From Herbiconiux oxytropis (GTDB lineage: Bacteria; Actinomycetota; Actinomycetes; Actinomycetales; Microbacteriaceae), in contig NZ_JANLCK010000003.1 in the NCBI RefSeq assembly GCF_024979315.1, positions 248,001 through 312,000 of the forward strand: a stretch of 64,000 nucleotides of DNA, written 5' to 3'. Numbering within the stretch: the stretch's first letter is position 1; each line of letters begins with the position of its first letter. The position numbers and the translations under genes were made by a program. The notes beneath the pieces are model-generated. The model saw only the letters and a program-made list of their open reading frames with translations, had not been told where the DNA came from and made no database searches. Positions 48,437 through 56,921 of the stretch are shown one piece after another.

Positions 48437-49702
48437 GTGCCTCCCCGTCGCCCCCACGAGCCGCCGTGGCGTGGATTCCAGCGGGGCGAGCCGCAGTACC
48501 GCCGCATCGTGGCCGCGCTGTTCGCCGCCGGGTTCGCCACCTTCACCCAGATCTTCGACGCCCAGGCCGTGCTCCCGGCGCTCCGCGACGAGCTCGGCGT
48601 CTCCGCCCCCACCGCCGCGCTGAGCGTCTCGGCCGCGACCGTCGGCATCGCCCTCTCGGTGCTGCCCTGGGCATCCGTCGCCGACCGCATCGGGCGGGTG
48701 CAGGCCATGCGCATCTCGCTCACGGCCGCCACCCTGCTCGCGTTCCTCGTGCCGCTCATGCCGACGTTCGAGACCGTGCTCCTCGCGCGCGGTCTCGTGG
48801 GGCTCGCCCTCGGGGCGGTGCCCGCCGTGGCCGTCGCGTACCTCGCCGAGGAGCTGCACGTCTCGTGGGTGAGCGTGGCGGCGGGCACCTACATCGCCGG
48901 TAACACCATCGGCGGCATCGCGGGGCGGCTGATCGCGGGCCCGGTCTCGGAGCTGGCCGGATGGCGGGCCGGTCTCGCGGTGGTGGCGGTGGCCGGGGCG
49001 CTCGCGGCGGCGCTGTTCTGGCTGCTCGTGCCCGAGCCGCGCGGGTTCGTGCGAGCGGGGGTGGGCGACGCGGGCAGCGACGCAGGTGGCGGGGCGCTCC
49101 GCCTGCGCACCCGCATCCTGTTCCAGCTGCGCGACCCCACCATGCTCGCGCTCTACGCTCAGGGGTTCTTCCTGATGGGGGCCTTCGCGGTGGTCTACAA
49201 CTACCTCGGGTTCCGGATCACGGCGCCGCCTTTCCTCCTGCCCTCGGGCTTCGTGAGTCTGCTCTTCCTGGCCTACCTCTCCGGAACGGTCTCGAGCCGG
49301 TTCTCGGGAGCGCTCCTGGCGCGGTTCGGAGCGCTCCGCGTGATCGTCGGCGGCGTGGCGGTGATGCTCGTGGGGCTCGCGCTGCTCGTCAGCGAGGCGC
49401 TGCCCGTGGTGATCGTGGGGCTCGTGGTCTTCACGGTCGGCTGCTTCACGGCGCATCCGGTGGCCAGCGGGCTCAGCGGCCGCTCCGCCCTCGTGGGGCG
49501 GGCGCAGGCGACGGCCCTTTACCAGCTCTCATGGCTCGGCGGCACGTCGCTGTTCGGCTGGCTCGTGGGGCTCGTCTACGACCGGGCGGGCTGGAACGCG
49601 ATGCTCGTCGTGGTGGCCGGGATGGGCCTCTCGGCTGCCGTTGCGGCGCTCCTCGGGCTCGGGCTGCTGCGCTCGCGACGGCCGGTTCCGCCGACGGCGT
49701 GA
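48437..49702 (+). CDS. MFS transporter (YnfM/12-helix type)
   Basis: About 421 residues with 12 predicted helices in two bundles and a loop of about 25 residues between them. The loop after the second helix reads P-W-A-S-V-A-D-R-I-G-R, the MFS signature. A-A-G-T-Y-I-A-G-N-T-I-G-G-I-A-G-R is typical of the YnfM group of putative drug or metabolite exporters. GTG 48437 is chosen because CAGGCT stands 6 nt before it; ATG 48419 in frame adds six residues. It is divergent from the marR gene, which probably represses it. Confidence 0.85.
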   Translation: MPPRRPHEPPWRGFQRGEPQYRRIVAALFAAGFATFTQIFDAQAVLPALRDELGVSAPTAALSVSAATVGIALSVLPWASVADRIGRVQAMRISLTAATLLAFLVPLMPTFETVLLARGLVGLALGAVPAVAVAYLAEELHVSWVSVAAGTYIAGNTIGGIAGRLIAGPVSELAGWRAGLAVVAVAGALAAALFWLLVPEPRGFVRAGVGDAGSDAGGGALRLRTRILFQLRDPTMLALYAQGFFLMGAFAVVYNYLGFRITAPPFLLPSGFVSLLFLAYLSGTVSSRFSGALLARFGALRVIVGGVAVMLVGLALLVSEALPVVIVGLVVFTVGCFTAHPVASGLSGRSALVGRAQATALYQLSWLGGTSLFGWLVGLVYDRAGWNAMLVVVAGMGLSAAVAALLGLGLLRSRRPVPPTA

Positions 49703-49731
49703 CGTCGGCAGGAGCGACCCGCCGAAAAAAG

Positions 49732-49755
49732 TTGACAGTGTTTACATTCCGGTAA
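49732..49755 (+). promoter_or_regulatory. Promoter/operator region of the DHA2 transporter
   Basis: TTGACA (49732-49737) is followed by TTTACATTCCGGTAAT, in which TTAC and GTAA form a dyad. No TetR or MarR gene directly precedes the transporter, so the binding protein is unknown. Confidence 0.4.
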
Positions 49756-49838
49756 TCCGGATGTCGGAGGAATACGGGACACTAGGGAAGGCGTTCTCGT
49801 TCTCGAAGCCCCTCCGCCCCCACTCGACAGGATCACCC

Positions 49839-51344
49839 GTGACAGACACCTCCACGTCCGCCCCGAGCTCCGACGAGGCGGTGCGCCTCCAGAAGCGCAA
49901 CAACCTCGTCATCCGCCTGCTGCTCGTCTCGGCGTTCGTCGTCATCCTCAACGAGACCATCATGGGCGTCGCGATCCCGCACCTCGTGATCGACCTCGGC
50001 ATCACCGAGGTGGCCGCGCAGTGGCTCTCGACGGCGTTCATGCTCACCATGGCGGTCGTCATCCCCATCACCGGGTTCCTGCTGCAGCGGTTCAACACCC
50101 GGCCCATCTTCATCGCCGCCATGAGCCTGTTCAGCATCGGCACGCTCATCGCCGCCATCGCCCCGGGCTTCGAGGTGCTGCTCGCCGGCCGCGTGGTGCA
50201 GGCCAGCGGCACGGCCATCATGATGCCGCTGCTCATGACCACGGTCATGACGCTCGTGCCGCCGGCCACCCGCGGGCGCACGATGGGCAACATCTCGATC
50301 GTGATCGCCGTCGCCCCGGCGATCGGTCCCACCATCTCGGGCATCATCCTGAGCACCCTGTCGTGGCGGTGGATGTTCCTGCTCGTGCTGCCGATCGCCA
50401 TCGGCTCCCTCGTGCTCGGCTTCCTGCGGGTGCAGAACGTCACCGAGCCGCGCAAGGTTCCGATCGACGTGCTGTCGGTCATCATCTCGGCCATCGGCTT
50501 CGGCGGCTTCGTGTTCGGCCTCAGCAACATCGGCGGCGCCGGTGCGACCTTCGTGTCGAGCTGGCTGCCGATGCTCGTCGGCATCGTGGCGCTCGCGGTG
50601 TTCGTGCTGCGGCAGATCTCGCTGCAGCAGAAGGACAGGGCGTTGCTCGACCTCCGCACCTTCCGCTCGCGCACCTTCACCGTGGGTGTGCTGCTGCTCG
50701 CGGTGAGCATGATGGCGCTGTTCGGCACCATCATCGTGCTGCCGTTCTTCCTGCAGAACGTGCTGCAGCTCGATGCGCTGGCCACGGGCCTCCTGCTGCT
50801 GCCCGGCGGCATCGTGATGGGCGTGCTGGCACCGTTCGTGGGCCGCGCCTACGACAGGGTCGGGCCGCGGCCGCTCGTCATCCCGGGCGCCATCATCGTG
50901 AGCGCCGTGCTCTGGGGTCTCACGATGCTCGGCCCCGACACCCCGGTGTGGTGGGTGCTCGGTGCCCACGTCGTCTTGAGCGTGGGGCTCGCTCTCATGT
51001 TCACTCCGCTCTTCACCTCGGCGCTCGGATCGCTGCGGCCGCGTCTCTACTCGCACGGCTCGGCCACCATCGGAACGGTGCAGCAGCTGGCCGGAGCCGC
51101 CGGCACGGCGCTGTTCGTGAGCGTCATGGCGGGGGTCGGCGCCTCGACCGCTGCGGCGGGCGGAACCTCGCTCGCGGCCTCGGCCTCCGGCATCCAGGCC
51201 GCCTTCCTCTGCGGAGCGGTGATCTCGCTGTTCGGTGTGCTCGCGGCGTTCTTCGTGCGGCGGCCCCCGGAGCTCTCGGCGGCTGATGCGAAGCTCGTCG
51301 AGAGCGAGGGCGGCGAAGCAGCCGACGTGCCGTTCGCGCACTGA
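49839..51344 (+). CDS. DHA2-family MFS drug exporter (14 helices)
   Basis: About 501 residues with 14 predicted helices. Helix 1 ends with N-E-T-I-M-G-V-A-I-P-H-L, the DHA2 start motif (usually D-x-T-I-V-N-V-A-L-P). Helix 5 has motif C-like A-P-A-I-G-P-T-I-S-G-I-I. It exports hydrophobic drugs or dyes by proton antiport, with unknown substrate. The GTG at 49839 is about 100 nt after a TTGACA-containing promoter. A strong hairpin follows its stop. Confidence 0.9.
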   Translation: MTDTSTSAPSSDEAVRLQKRNNLVIRLLLVSAFVVILNETIMGVAIPHLVIDLGITEVAAQWLSTAFMLTMAVVIPITGFLLQRFNTRPIFIAAMSLFSIGTLIAAIAPGFEVLLAGRVVQASGTAIMMPLLMTTVMTLVPPATRGRTMGNISIVIAVAPAIGPTISGIILSTLSWRWMFLLVLPIAIGSLVLGFLRVQNVTEPRKVPIDVLSVIISAIGFGGFVFGLSNIGGAGATFVSSWLPMLVGIVALAVFVLRQISLQQKDRALLDLRTFRSRTFTVGVLLLAVSMMALFGTIIVLPFFLQNVLQLDALATGLLLLPGGIVMGVLAPFVGRAYDRVGPRPLVIPGAIIVSAVLWGLTMLGPDTPVWWVLGAHVVLSVGLALMFTPLFTSALGSLRPRLYSHGSATIGTVQQLAGAAGTALFVSVMAGVGASTAAAGGTSLAASASGIQAAFLCGAVISLFGVLAAFFVRRPPELSAADAKLVESEGGEAADVPFAH

Positions 51345-51363
51345 TCCTCGACGCGTTCCACGC

Positions 51364-51403
51364 GAGAACGCCCGCGCCCCCGATGAGGGGTGCGGGCGTT
51401 CTC
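51364..51403. terminator. Terminator hairpin between the DHA2 gene and the small proline-rich ORF
   Basis: GAGAACGCCCGC (51364-51375) pairs exactly with 51392-51403, with further GC pairs inside. It serves the plus-strand transporter and, from the other side, the minus-strand small ORF. Confidence 0.75.
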
Positions 51404-51429
51404 ACGTGTGATGGTGTACGTCGGCGGGC

Positions 51430-51525
51430 CTAGAACTGCGGGGGCTCAGGCGACGTGGGCGGCGGATCGGTCGGGGGTCCGGGTGGGGGCGGCGGCGGGG
51501 TCGTGGGAGGGGGTTCTGTCGACAT
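51430..51525 (-). CDS. Small proline-rich ORF, 31 residues
   Basis: MSTEP, then a run made of Pro with Thr, Gly, Asp and Ser, ending PPQF; 17 or more of 31 residues are proline. The minus strand reads TAGGTT, 7 nt, ATG, the same leaderless architecture as many real genes here, and a terminator-like hairpin begins 27 nt after the stop. It lies just after the CitB-type regulator gene. It has no signal peptide or helix. It could be a leader peptide, a small adaptor, or a fortuitous ORF. Confidence 0.45.
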   Translation of the reverse strand: MSTEPPPTTPPPPPPGPPTDPPPTSPEPPQF

Positions 51526-51549
51526 GGTGGTGAACCTACTCCACAAGCC

Positions 51550-52230
51550 TCACGGGAGGAGGTGGTACTCGGATTCGGGGCGGCCTGGGGTGCCGTAGCG
51601 CTGGGTGCGGAGGGCCGTGCCTGTGGCGGCCAGGTGCTCGAGGTAGCGACGCGCCGTCACCCGGGAGAGGTCGAGGGCCGCGGCCAGCTCGGTGGCCGAG
51701 AGCGGCGTGGGCGAGGAGCGCAGGGCGGCCCGCACGAGGTCGAGGGTCTCGGGGGTGAGCCCCTTCGGCAGCACGGTGTGCGGCGAGAGCCGCAGGGCGG
51801 CGAACGACGCGTCGACCTCCTGCTGGTCGGTCACGGTGGAGGCCGCGAAACGGTCGTGGAAGTCGCGGTAGGCCGTGAGCTTCTCGGCGAAGGAGGCGAA
51901 CGCGAACGGCTTGATGAGGTACTGCACGATGCCGAGCGAGACCGCCGAGCGCACGACGGCGGCGTCGCGCACGGCCGTGACGGCGATGACGTCGGTCTCG
52001 ATGCCGGCTGCGCGGAGCCGGCGGCAGAGGTCGATCCCCGTGGTGTCGGGCAGGTTGACGTCGAGCAGGATGAGGTCGAAGCCCCGCTCGTCGTCGCGCA
52101 GCAGGCGGAGGGCCTCCGAGCCGGTGTGGGCGACCGCCCCGGCCTCGAAGCCGTCGATGCGCTCGAGGTAGGCCGCGTGGGCCTCGGCGGTGATCGGCTC
52201 GTCTTCGACGACGAGCACGCGGATGCTCAC
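51550..52230 (-). CDS. CitB/DcuR-type response regulator
   Basis: A 226-residue response regulator. The receiver has V-V-E-D-E-P near 10, phosphoacceptor Asp in L-I-L-L-D-V-N-L-P near 57 and the K-P-F lysine near 106. The C-terminal helix-turn-helix (L-S-A-T-E-L-A-A-A-L-D-L-S-R-V-T-A-R-R-Y-L-E-H-L) is that of the CitB family, which responds to C4-dicarboxylates or citrate. The start is GTG, 10 nt after the kinase stop. Its probable target is the divergent dicarboxylate symporter. Confidence 0.92.
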   Translation of the reverse strand: MSIRVLVVEDEPITAEAHAAYLERIDGFEAGAVAHTGSEALRLLRDDERGFDLILLDVNLPDTTGIDLCRRLRAAGIETDVIAVTAVRDAAVVRSAVSLGIVQYLIKPFAFASFAEKLTAYRDFHDRFAASTVTDQQEVDASFAALRLSPHTVLPKGLTPETLDLVRAALRSSPTPLSATELAAALDLSRVTARRYLEHLAATGTALRTQRYGTPGRPESEYHLLP

Positions 52231-52240
52231 GATGTGCCGC

Positions 52241-53899
52241 TCACGAGGAGGCCCGCTCGCCGAGCTCCTGCGGGGCGTGGTGCGGCAGCTGCACGGTGAA
52301 GCGCGGGCCGTCGATCTCGATCCGGCCACCGAGCCGGGAGACAGCCTGGCGCACGAGGGCGAGGCCGATGCCGCGGCGGGTGGCGAGATCGCCGTCGCGG
52401 GTGGTGCCGGACGCCTTCGTGGAGACCCCGAGCTCGAACAGGTGGGCGGCGAGGGCCGGATCCGGTCCGTCGCCGCTGTCCTCGATCTCGATCACGAGGC
52501 CCGCAGCCGTCGAGGCGACCCGCACCCGCACGCGCGCATCCGGAGTGCCGGCCACCGCATCCATCGCGTTGTCCAGGAGATTGCCGACGATCGTGATGAG
52601 CTCCCGCGGGGGCGCGAGCGAGGCGGGGAGTCGCTCGGGGATGTCGACGTCGAGGGCGATGCCGCGCTCCGCCGCCTGCGCCGACTTGCCGAGCAGGAGT
52701 GCGAGCAGCACGGGCTCGTCGACCGCGGTGAGCACGCGGTCGGCGAGGCCCTGGCTGAGCTCGAGCTCGGAGATCGCCAGCTCGGCGGCCTCGCGGGGCC
52801 GGTCGAGCTCGATCAGGGCGATGATCGTGTGCAGCCGGTTCGCGAACTCGTGGGCCTGCGAACGCAGCGCATCCGAGAGCGTGGTCATGGTGGCGAGCTC
52901 GCCGGCGAGCTCCTGCACCCGGGTGTGGTCGCGCAGGGTGGTGACCGTGCCGATGAACCCGCCCGCCCGGCCGACCACGCGGTCGCGGTCGACCACGAGC
53001 ACGTGATCCGGAGTGATGACGATCTCGTCGACCGCCACCGCGTCGTCGGTGAGCAGCGCGGCGATGGGCGCGGGCAGGCCGAGGGCCCCGGGGCTGAGTG
53101 AGCGGAGCCGAGAGGCGGGGGTCGGGCGGGGGAGGCCGAGGAGCTCGGCGGCGCGGTCGTTGTAGAGCACGAGCTCGCGGTCGCCGTTCTGCAGCACGAG
53201 GCCCTCCCCGATGGAGTGCAGCACGCCCTCGTAGTAGGCGAACATGCGGCTCATCTCCTCGGCACCGCGCCCGTCGGTCACGCGCCGGAGGTAGCGGCTG
53301 AGCGCCCAGGAGGCCGCGGCGCCCACGGCAACGGCGATGCCGGCGGCCACGAGCACGGTGCCGATGCGCCGGCCCAGGGCGACCTGGGTGGCCGACACCG
53401 TGATGCCGGCCGAGACGAGCGCGACCACGTCTCCCGAGGCATCCTGGATCGGCACCACGGCTCGCACCGACGGGCCGAGCGTGCCCGTGTAGGTCTCGGT
53501 GAACGAGTCGCCCGCGAGCGCCCGGTCGATGGTGCCGAGGAACTCGAGGCCGATCTGATCCGGATCGCGGTGGGTGAGGCGGATGCGGTCGGGCGTCATG
53601 ATCGTGATGAAGTCGGTCTTCGTGGCGGCCATCACATCCACGGCGTAGGGCTGCAGGGCGTCGGTGGCGGCTGCGCGGGCGGCGGGCGAGGGTGCGGCCC
53701 CGAGGCCGTCGACGGCGGCCACCACGAACGGATCCTGCCCGAGCGTCTCGGCGACCGCGAGGCTCCTGGCGGCGGCGTCGCGCTCGACGTCTGCCCTCGC
53801 ATCCGCCCAGCTGAGGCCCACGGCGGCGGCGGCGAGCAGCAGGATGACGACGAACTGGAGCGCGAAGAGCTTGGTCGCGATGCTCCACCGCCTCGTCAT
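52241..53899 (-). CDS. CitA/DcuS-type sensor histidine kinase
   Basis: A 552-residue kinase: membrane helix (about 8-30), an external PAS-like sensor domain with the ligand-binding R-L-T-H-R-D-P and G-D-S-F-T-E-T-Y-T-G-T-L-G-P-S-V-R-A features of CitA/DcuS, and a second helix (about 175-197). A cytoplasmic PAS (about 215-320), an H box in R-S-Q-A-H-E-F-A-N-R-L-H-T and an ATPase domain with N-L-L-D-N-A-M-D-A-V follow. It senses extracellular C4-dicarboxylates or citrate. A purine-rich Shine-Dalgarno precedes ATG 53899. Confidence 0.93.
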   Translation of the reverse strand: MTRRWSIATKLFALQFVVILLLAAAAVGLSWADARADVERDAAARSLAVAETLGQDPFVVAAVDGLGAAPSPAARAAATDALQPYAVDVMAATKTDFITIMTPDRIRLTHRDPDQIGLEFLGTIDRALAGDSFTETYTGTLGPSVRAVVPIQDASGDVVALVSAGITVSATQVALGRRIGTVLVAAGIAVAVGAAASWALSRYLRRVTDGRGAEEMSRMFAYYEGVLHSIGEGLVLQNGDRELVLYNDRAAELLGLPRPTPASRLRSLSPGALGLPAPIAALLTDDAVAVDEIVITPDHVLVVDRDRVVGRAGGFIGTVTTLRDHTRVQELAGELATMTTLSDALRSQAHEFANRLHTIIALIELDRPREAAELAISELELSQGLADRVLTAVDEPVLLALLLGKSAQAAERGIALDVDIPERLPASLAPPRELITIVGNLLDNAMDAVAGTPDARVRVRVASTAAGLVIEIEDSGDGPDPALAAHLFELGVSTKASGTTRDGDLATRRGIGLALVRQAVSRLGGRIEIDGPRFTVQLPHHAPQELGERASS

Positions 53900-54020
53900 C
53901 CCGCCCTCCTCGCCTCGTCGCACGTGACCAGTATGACCACAACCGGCGAGGGCGACGGCCGGGCGCGCAGTCTGGGTGCCACGCACACCCGCGGACTCGA
54001 AGAAGAGGAAGAGGACAGCA

Positions 54021-55457
54021 ATGGCGCTCAGCAGCAAGACCGACGGACCCAAGCGGCGTCGGCGCATCGACTCGTCGCACTACCTGTACATCGCCGTGAT
54101 CGTCGCCGTGGTCGGCGGCGCCGTGGTGGGGCTCACCGTGCCCGACTTCGCGGTGGGGCTGAAGCCCCTCGGCGACGCCTTCGTGGGGCTCATCAAGATG
54201 ATGATCGCGCCCATCATCTTCTGCACGATCGTGCTCGGCGTGGGCTCGGTGGCCAAGGCAGCCACGGTGGGCAAGGTCGGCGGGCTCGCGCTCGGCTACT
54301 TCATCATCATGTCGACCTTCGCGCTCGGGATCGGGCTCGTCGTGGGCAACCTGATCCACCCGGGAGAGGGCCTGAACATCGGCGCGAGCACCTACGACGC
54401 GGGCGACGCCAAGGCGGCGACCACGACCGAGTTCCTGCTCGGCATCATCCCCACCACGATGCTGTCGTCGCTGACGGCCGGCAACATCCTGCAGGTGCTG
54501 TTCGTGGCGCTGCTCGTGGGCTTCGCGCTGCAGAAGATGGGCTCGAAGGGAACGCCCATCCTGGGCGCGATCCGGCAGATCCAGGCGCTCGTGTTCCGCA
54601 TCCTCGCCATGATCATGTGGGTGGCGCCGATCGGCGCCTTCGGAGCGATCGCCGCCGTGGTGGGCAACACCGGGTTCGCGGCCATCATCGGGCTCGGCAC
54701 GCTCATGATCGCGTTCTACATCACCTGCGCCCTGTTCATCGTGGTCGTGCTCGGTTCGCTGCTGTGGCTCGTGGCCCGGGTGAACATCTTCCGCATGATG
54801 AAGTACCTCGGCCGGGAGTACCTGCTGATCGTCTCGACCTCCTCGAGCGAGGTCGTGCTGCCGAGGCTCATCGCCAAGATGGAGCACGCGGGCGTCTCCA
54901 AGCCCGTGGCCGGCATCACCATCCCCACCGGCTACTCGTTCAACCTCGACGGCACGGCGATCTACCTCACGATGGCCTCGCTGTTCATCGCGAGCGCCAT
55001 GGGCACCCCGCTCGCGCTGGGCGAGCAGATCTCGCTGCTGCTGTTCATGATGATCGCCTCGAAGGGCGCGGCCGGCGTGACCGGTGCGGGCCTCGCGACC
55101 CTCGCCGGCGGACTGCAGGCGCACCGGCCGGACCTCGTGGACGGCGTGGGCGTGATCGTGGGCATCGATCGCTTCATGTCCGAGGCCCGTGCGCTCACGA
55201 ACTTCACCGGCAACGCCGTGGCGACGCTGCTCGTCGGCACCTGGACGAAGGAGCTCGACCGCGAGCAGCTCTCGGCGGTGCTCGACGGTTCGCGGCCCTT
55301 CGACGAGACGACCATGAGCGTCGACGACCACCTCGGTGGCGACGAGAAGGCGGAGGTGGCCGCGGAACGCGGAGGAGCCTCCGACGAGCGGCCCTCGACG
55401 GCGGCGATCGCGGCGATCGTGGGGGACCTCGAGTCGGAGAAGACGACGCGCCGCTGA
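54021..55457 (+). CDS. Dicarboxylate/amino acid:cation symporter (DctA/GltP family)
   Basis: A 478-residue membrane transporter. Key motifs are S-T-S-S-S-E-V-V-L-P-R (hairpin 1), G-Y-S-F-N-L-D-G-T-A-I-Y (substrate and cation site in TM7), and G-A-A-G-V-T-G-A-G (hairpin 2). It imports C4-dicarboxylates or related acids with H+ or Na+. The C-terminal 50 residues are acidic and not conserved. ATG 54021 follows an AGGAAGAGGA ribosome site. Divergent CitA/CitB-type genes imply induction by its own substrate. A terminator follows at 55463. Confidence 0.93.
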   Translation: MALSSKTDGPKRRRRIDSSHYLYIAVIVAVVGGAVVGLTVPDFAVGLKPLGDAFVGLIKMMIAPIIFCTIVLGVGSVAKAATVGKVGGLALGYFIIMSTFALGIGLVVGNLIHPGEGLNIGASTYDAGDAKAATTTEFLLGIIPTTMLSSLTAGNILQVLFVALLVGFALQKMGSKGTPILGAIRQIQALVFRILAMIMWVAPIGAFGAIAAVVGNTGFAAIIGLGTLMIAFYITCALFIVVVLGSLLWLVARVNIFRMMKYLGREYLLIVSTSSSEVVLPRLIAKMEHAGVSKPVAGITIPTGYSFNLDGTAIYLTMASLFIASAMGTPLALGEQISLLLFMMIASKGAAGVTGAGLATLAGGLQAHRPDLVDGVGVIVGIDRFMSEARALTNFTGNAVATLLVGTWTKELDREQLSAVLDGSRPFDETTMSVDDHLGGDEKAEVAAERGGASDERPSTAAIAAIVGDLESEKTTRR

Positions 55458-55462
55458 GAAGA

Positions 55463-55500
55463 GGGTGGGGATGCGCCGTTCGAGTGCATCCCCACCCCCT
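55463..55500 (+). terminator. Terminator after the dicarboxylate symporter
   Basis: GGGTGGGGATGC (55463-55474) pairs exactly with 55486-55497 around an 11-nt loop, followed by CCTTTC. Confidence 0.75.
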
Positions 55501-55536
55501 TTCGCAACCGTCACCCGCACGCTCTCGAGCGACGGC

Positions 55537-55542
55537 TACGAT
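55537..55542 (+). promoter_or_regulatory. -10 box of a probable leaderless MFS transcript
   Basis: TACGAT, 6 nt, GTG at 55549. It decides between this GTG and upstream in-frame codons. Confidence 0.5.
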
Positions 55543-55548
55543 CGCATC

Positions 55549-56814
55549 GTGAGCACTCGGGAGGTGGGGACGCGGCGGCTGCATCCCGCGTGGATCGTGG
55601 CGGCGGTGGCCTTCCTCGCGCTCGTGGGCGCCGCGGGGTTCCGGGCGGCTCCGAGCGTGCTCATGCTTCCGCTCGAAGCCGAGTTCGGCTGGTCGCGCAC
55701 CGAGCTCTCGGCCGCCGTCACGGTGAACCTGCTCTTCTACGGGCTCATGGCGCCCTTCGCGGCGGCCCTCATGGCCCGATTCGGGATGCGCGCGGTCACG
55801 ACCTGCGCGCTCCTCCTGGTGGCCGCCGGCGCCGCCCTCAGCATCGTCGCCACGGCGCCCTGGCTGCTCGTGCTGACCTGGGGCCTCATGATCGGCCTCG
55901 GCACGGGATCGATGGCGCTCGTGTTCGCCGCCACCGTCGCCGACCAGTGGTTCGTGCGGCGGCGCGGGCTCGTGGTGGGAGTGCTCACGGCCGGCAGCGC
56001 CACCGGGCAGCTCGCGTTCCTGCCGTTCATCGCGATCCTCGTGGAGGAGCAGGGCTGGCGCCAGGCGTCGCTGCTCGTGGCGGCCGGCGCCTTCGCGGTG
56101 GTGCCGCTCGTGCTGATCTGGCTGCGCAACCGGCCCGCCGACCTCGGCACGACCCCGTTCGGAGCGCCCGCCGGCTGGACGGCACCGGTCCGTGCCACAG
56201 GCAACCCCGCCCGCACGGCGCTCAGCACCCTCGGCCGGGCCGCGAAGACGCGCACGTTCTGGGCGCTCGCCGCGGGCTTCGCCATCTGCGGTGCCACGAC
56301 CAACGGACTCGTCGGCACCCACTTCATCCCGAGCGCCCACGATCACGGCATGCCCGAGACGACCGCGGCGGGCCTGCTCGCCGTGGTGGGGATCTTCGAC
56401 ATCGTCGGCACGATCGCCTCGGGCTGGCTGACGGATCGGGTGAACCCGCGCATCCTGCTCGCCATCTACTACGCCGGCCGGGGGCTCGGGCTGCTGGTGC
56501 TTCCGTTCCTGCTGTCGGAGGCCGTGCATTCGCCGATCATCGTGTTCGTCGTGATCTACGGGCTCGACTGGGTGGCGACGGTGCCGCCCACGGTCGCGCT
56601 CTGCCGGGAGCTGTTCGGGCCCGACGGCCCTGTGGTGTTCGGCTGGGTCTTCGCGGCGCACCAGGTGGGTGCGGCCATCGCGGCGACTGTGGCCGGGGTC
56701 GTGCGCGACAGCACGGGGGAGTACACGCTCGCGTGGTTCGGGGCCGCCGGGCTCTGCGCCGTGGCCGCCGTGGTGAGCGTCTCGATCGCCCGCCGCCCCC
56801 GCGTCGACGCCTGA
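55549..56814 (+). CDS. MFS transporter (oxalate/formate antiporter-like, OFA)
   Basis: A 421-residue 12-helix transporter. The R-A-A-P-S-V-L-M-L-P-L-E-A-E-F-G-W-S-R loop after helix 1 and F-G-M-R-A-V in the helix 2-3 loop are characteristic of monocarboxylate/OFA-type MFS proteins. D-Q-W-F-V-R-R-R-G-L-V-V-G-V and E-Q-G-W-R also fit. It likely carries organic acids; the substrate is unknown. Adjacency to the dicarboxylate system may be meaningful, but the intervening terminator separates transcription. Confidence 0.88.
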   Translation: MSTREVGTRRLHPAWIVAAVAFLALVGAAGFRAAPSVLMLPLEAEFGWSRTELSAAVTVNLLFYGLMAPFAAALMARFGMRAVTTCALLLVAAGAALSIVATAPWLLVLTWGLMIGLGTGSMALVFAATVADQWFVRRRGLVVGVLTAGSATGQLAFLPFIAILVEEQGWRQASLLVAAGAFAVVPLVLIWLRNRPADLGTTPFGAPAGWTAPVRATGNPARTALSTLGRAAKTRTFWALAAGFAICGATTNGLVGTHFIPSAHDHGMPETTAAGLLAVVGIFDIVGTIASGWLTDRVNPRILLAIYYAGRGLGLLVLPFLLSEAVHSPIIVFVVIYGLDWVATVPPTVALCRELFGPDGPVVFGWVFAAHQVGAAIAATVAGVVRDSTGEYTLAWFGAAGLCAVAAVVSVSIARRPRVDA

Positions 56815-56827
56815 GCCGGCGCCCGGT

Positions 56828-56902
56828 CGCGGACTTCGCCACCCGTGGCGGCATCCGGCCGCTCTACGGCATCGATCGTGCGCAGGGTTGGCGAAGTCCG
56901 CG
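56828..56902. repeat. Hairpin element between MFS and aldo/keto reductase genes
   Basis: Exact 14-bp arms (56828-56841 and 56889-56902) with a 47-nt loop. The arm CGCGGACTTCGCCA resembles the ilvC hairpin arm. It lies between convergent genes. Confidence 0.65.
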
Positions 56903-56921
56903 GGAACCGGTGGTGTGGGAG

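Noticed and set aside
49703-49838. A separate regulator gene before the DHA2 transporter
   Set aside because: The gap is 136 nt and contains only promoter-like sequence with a short dyad.
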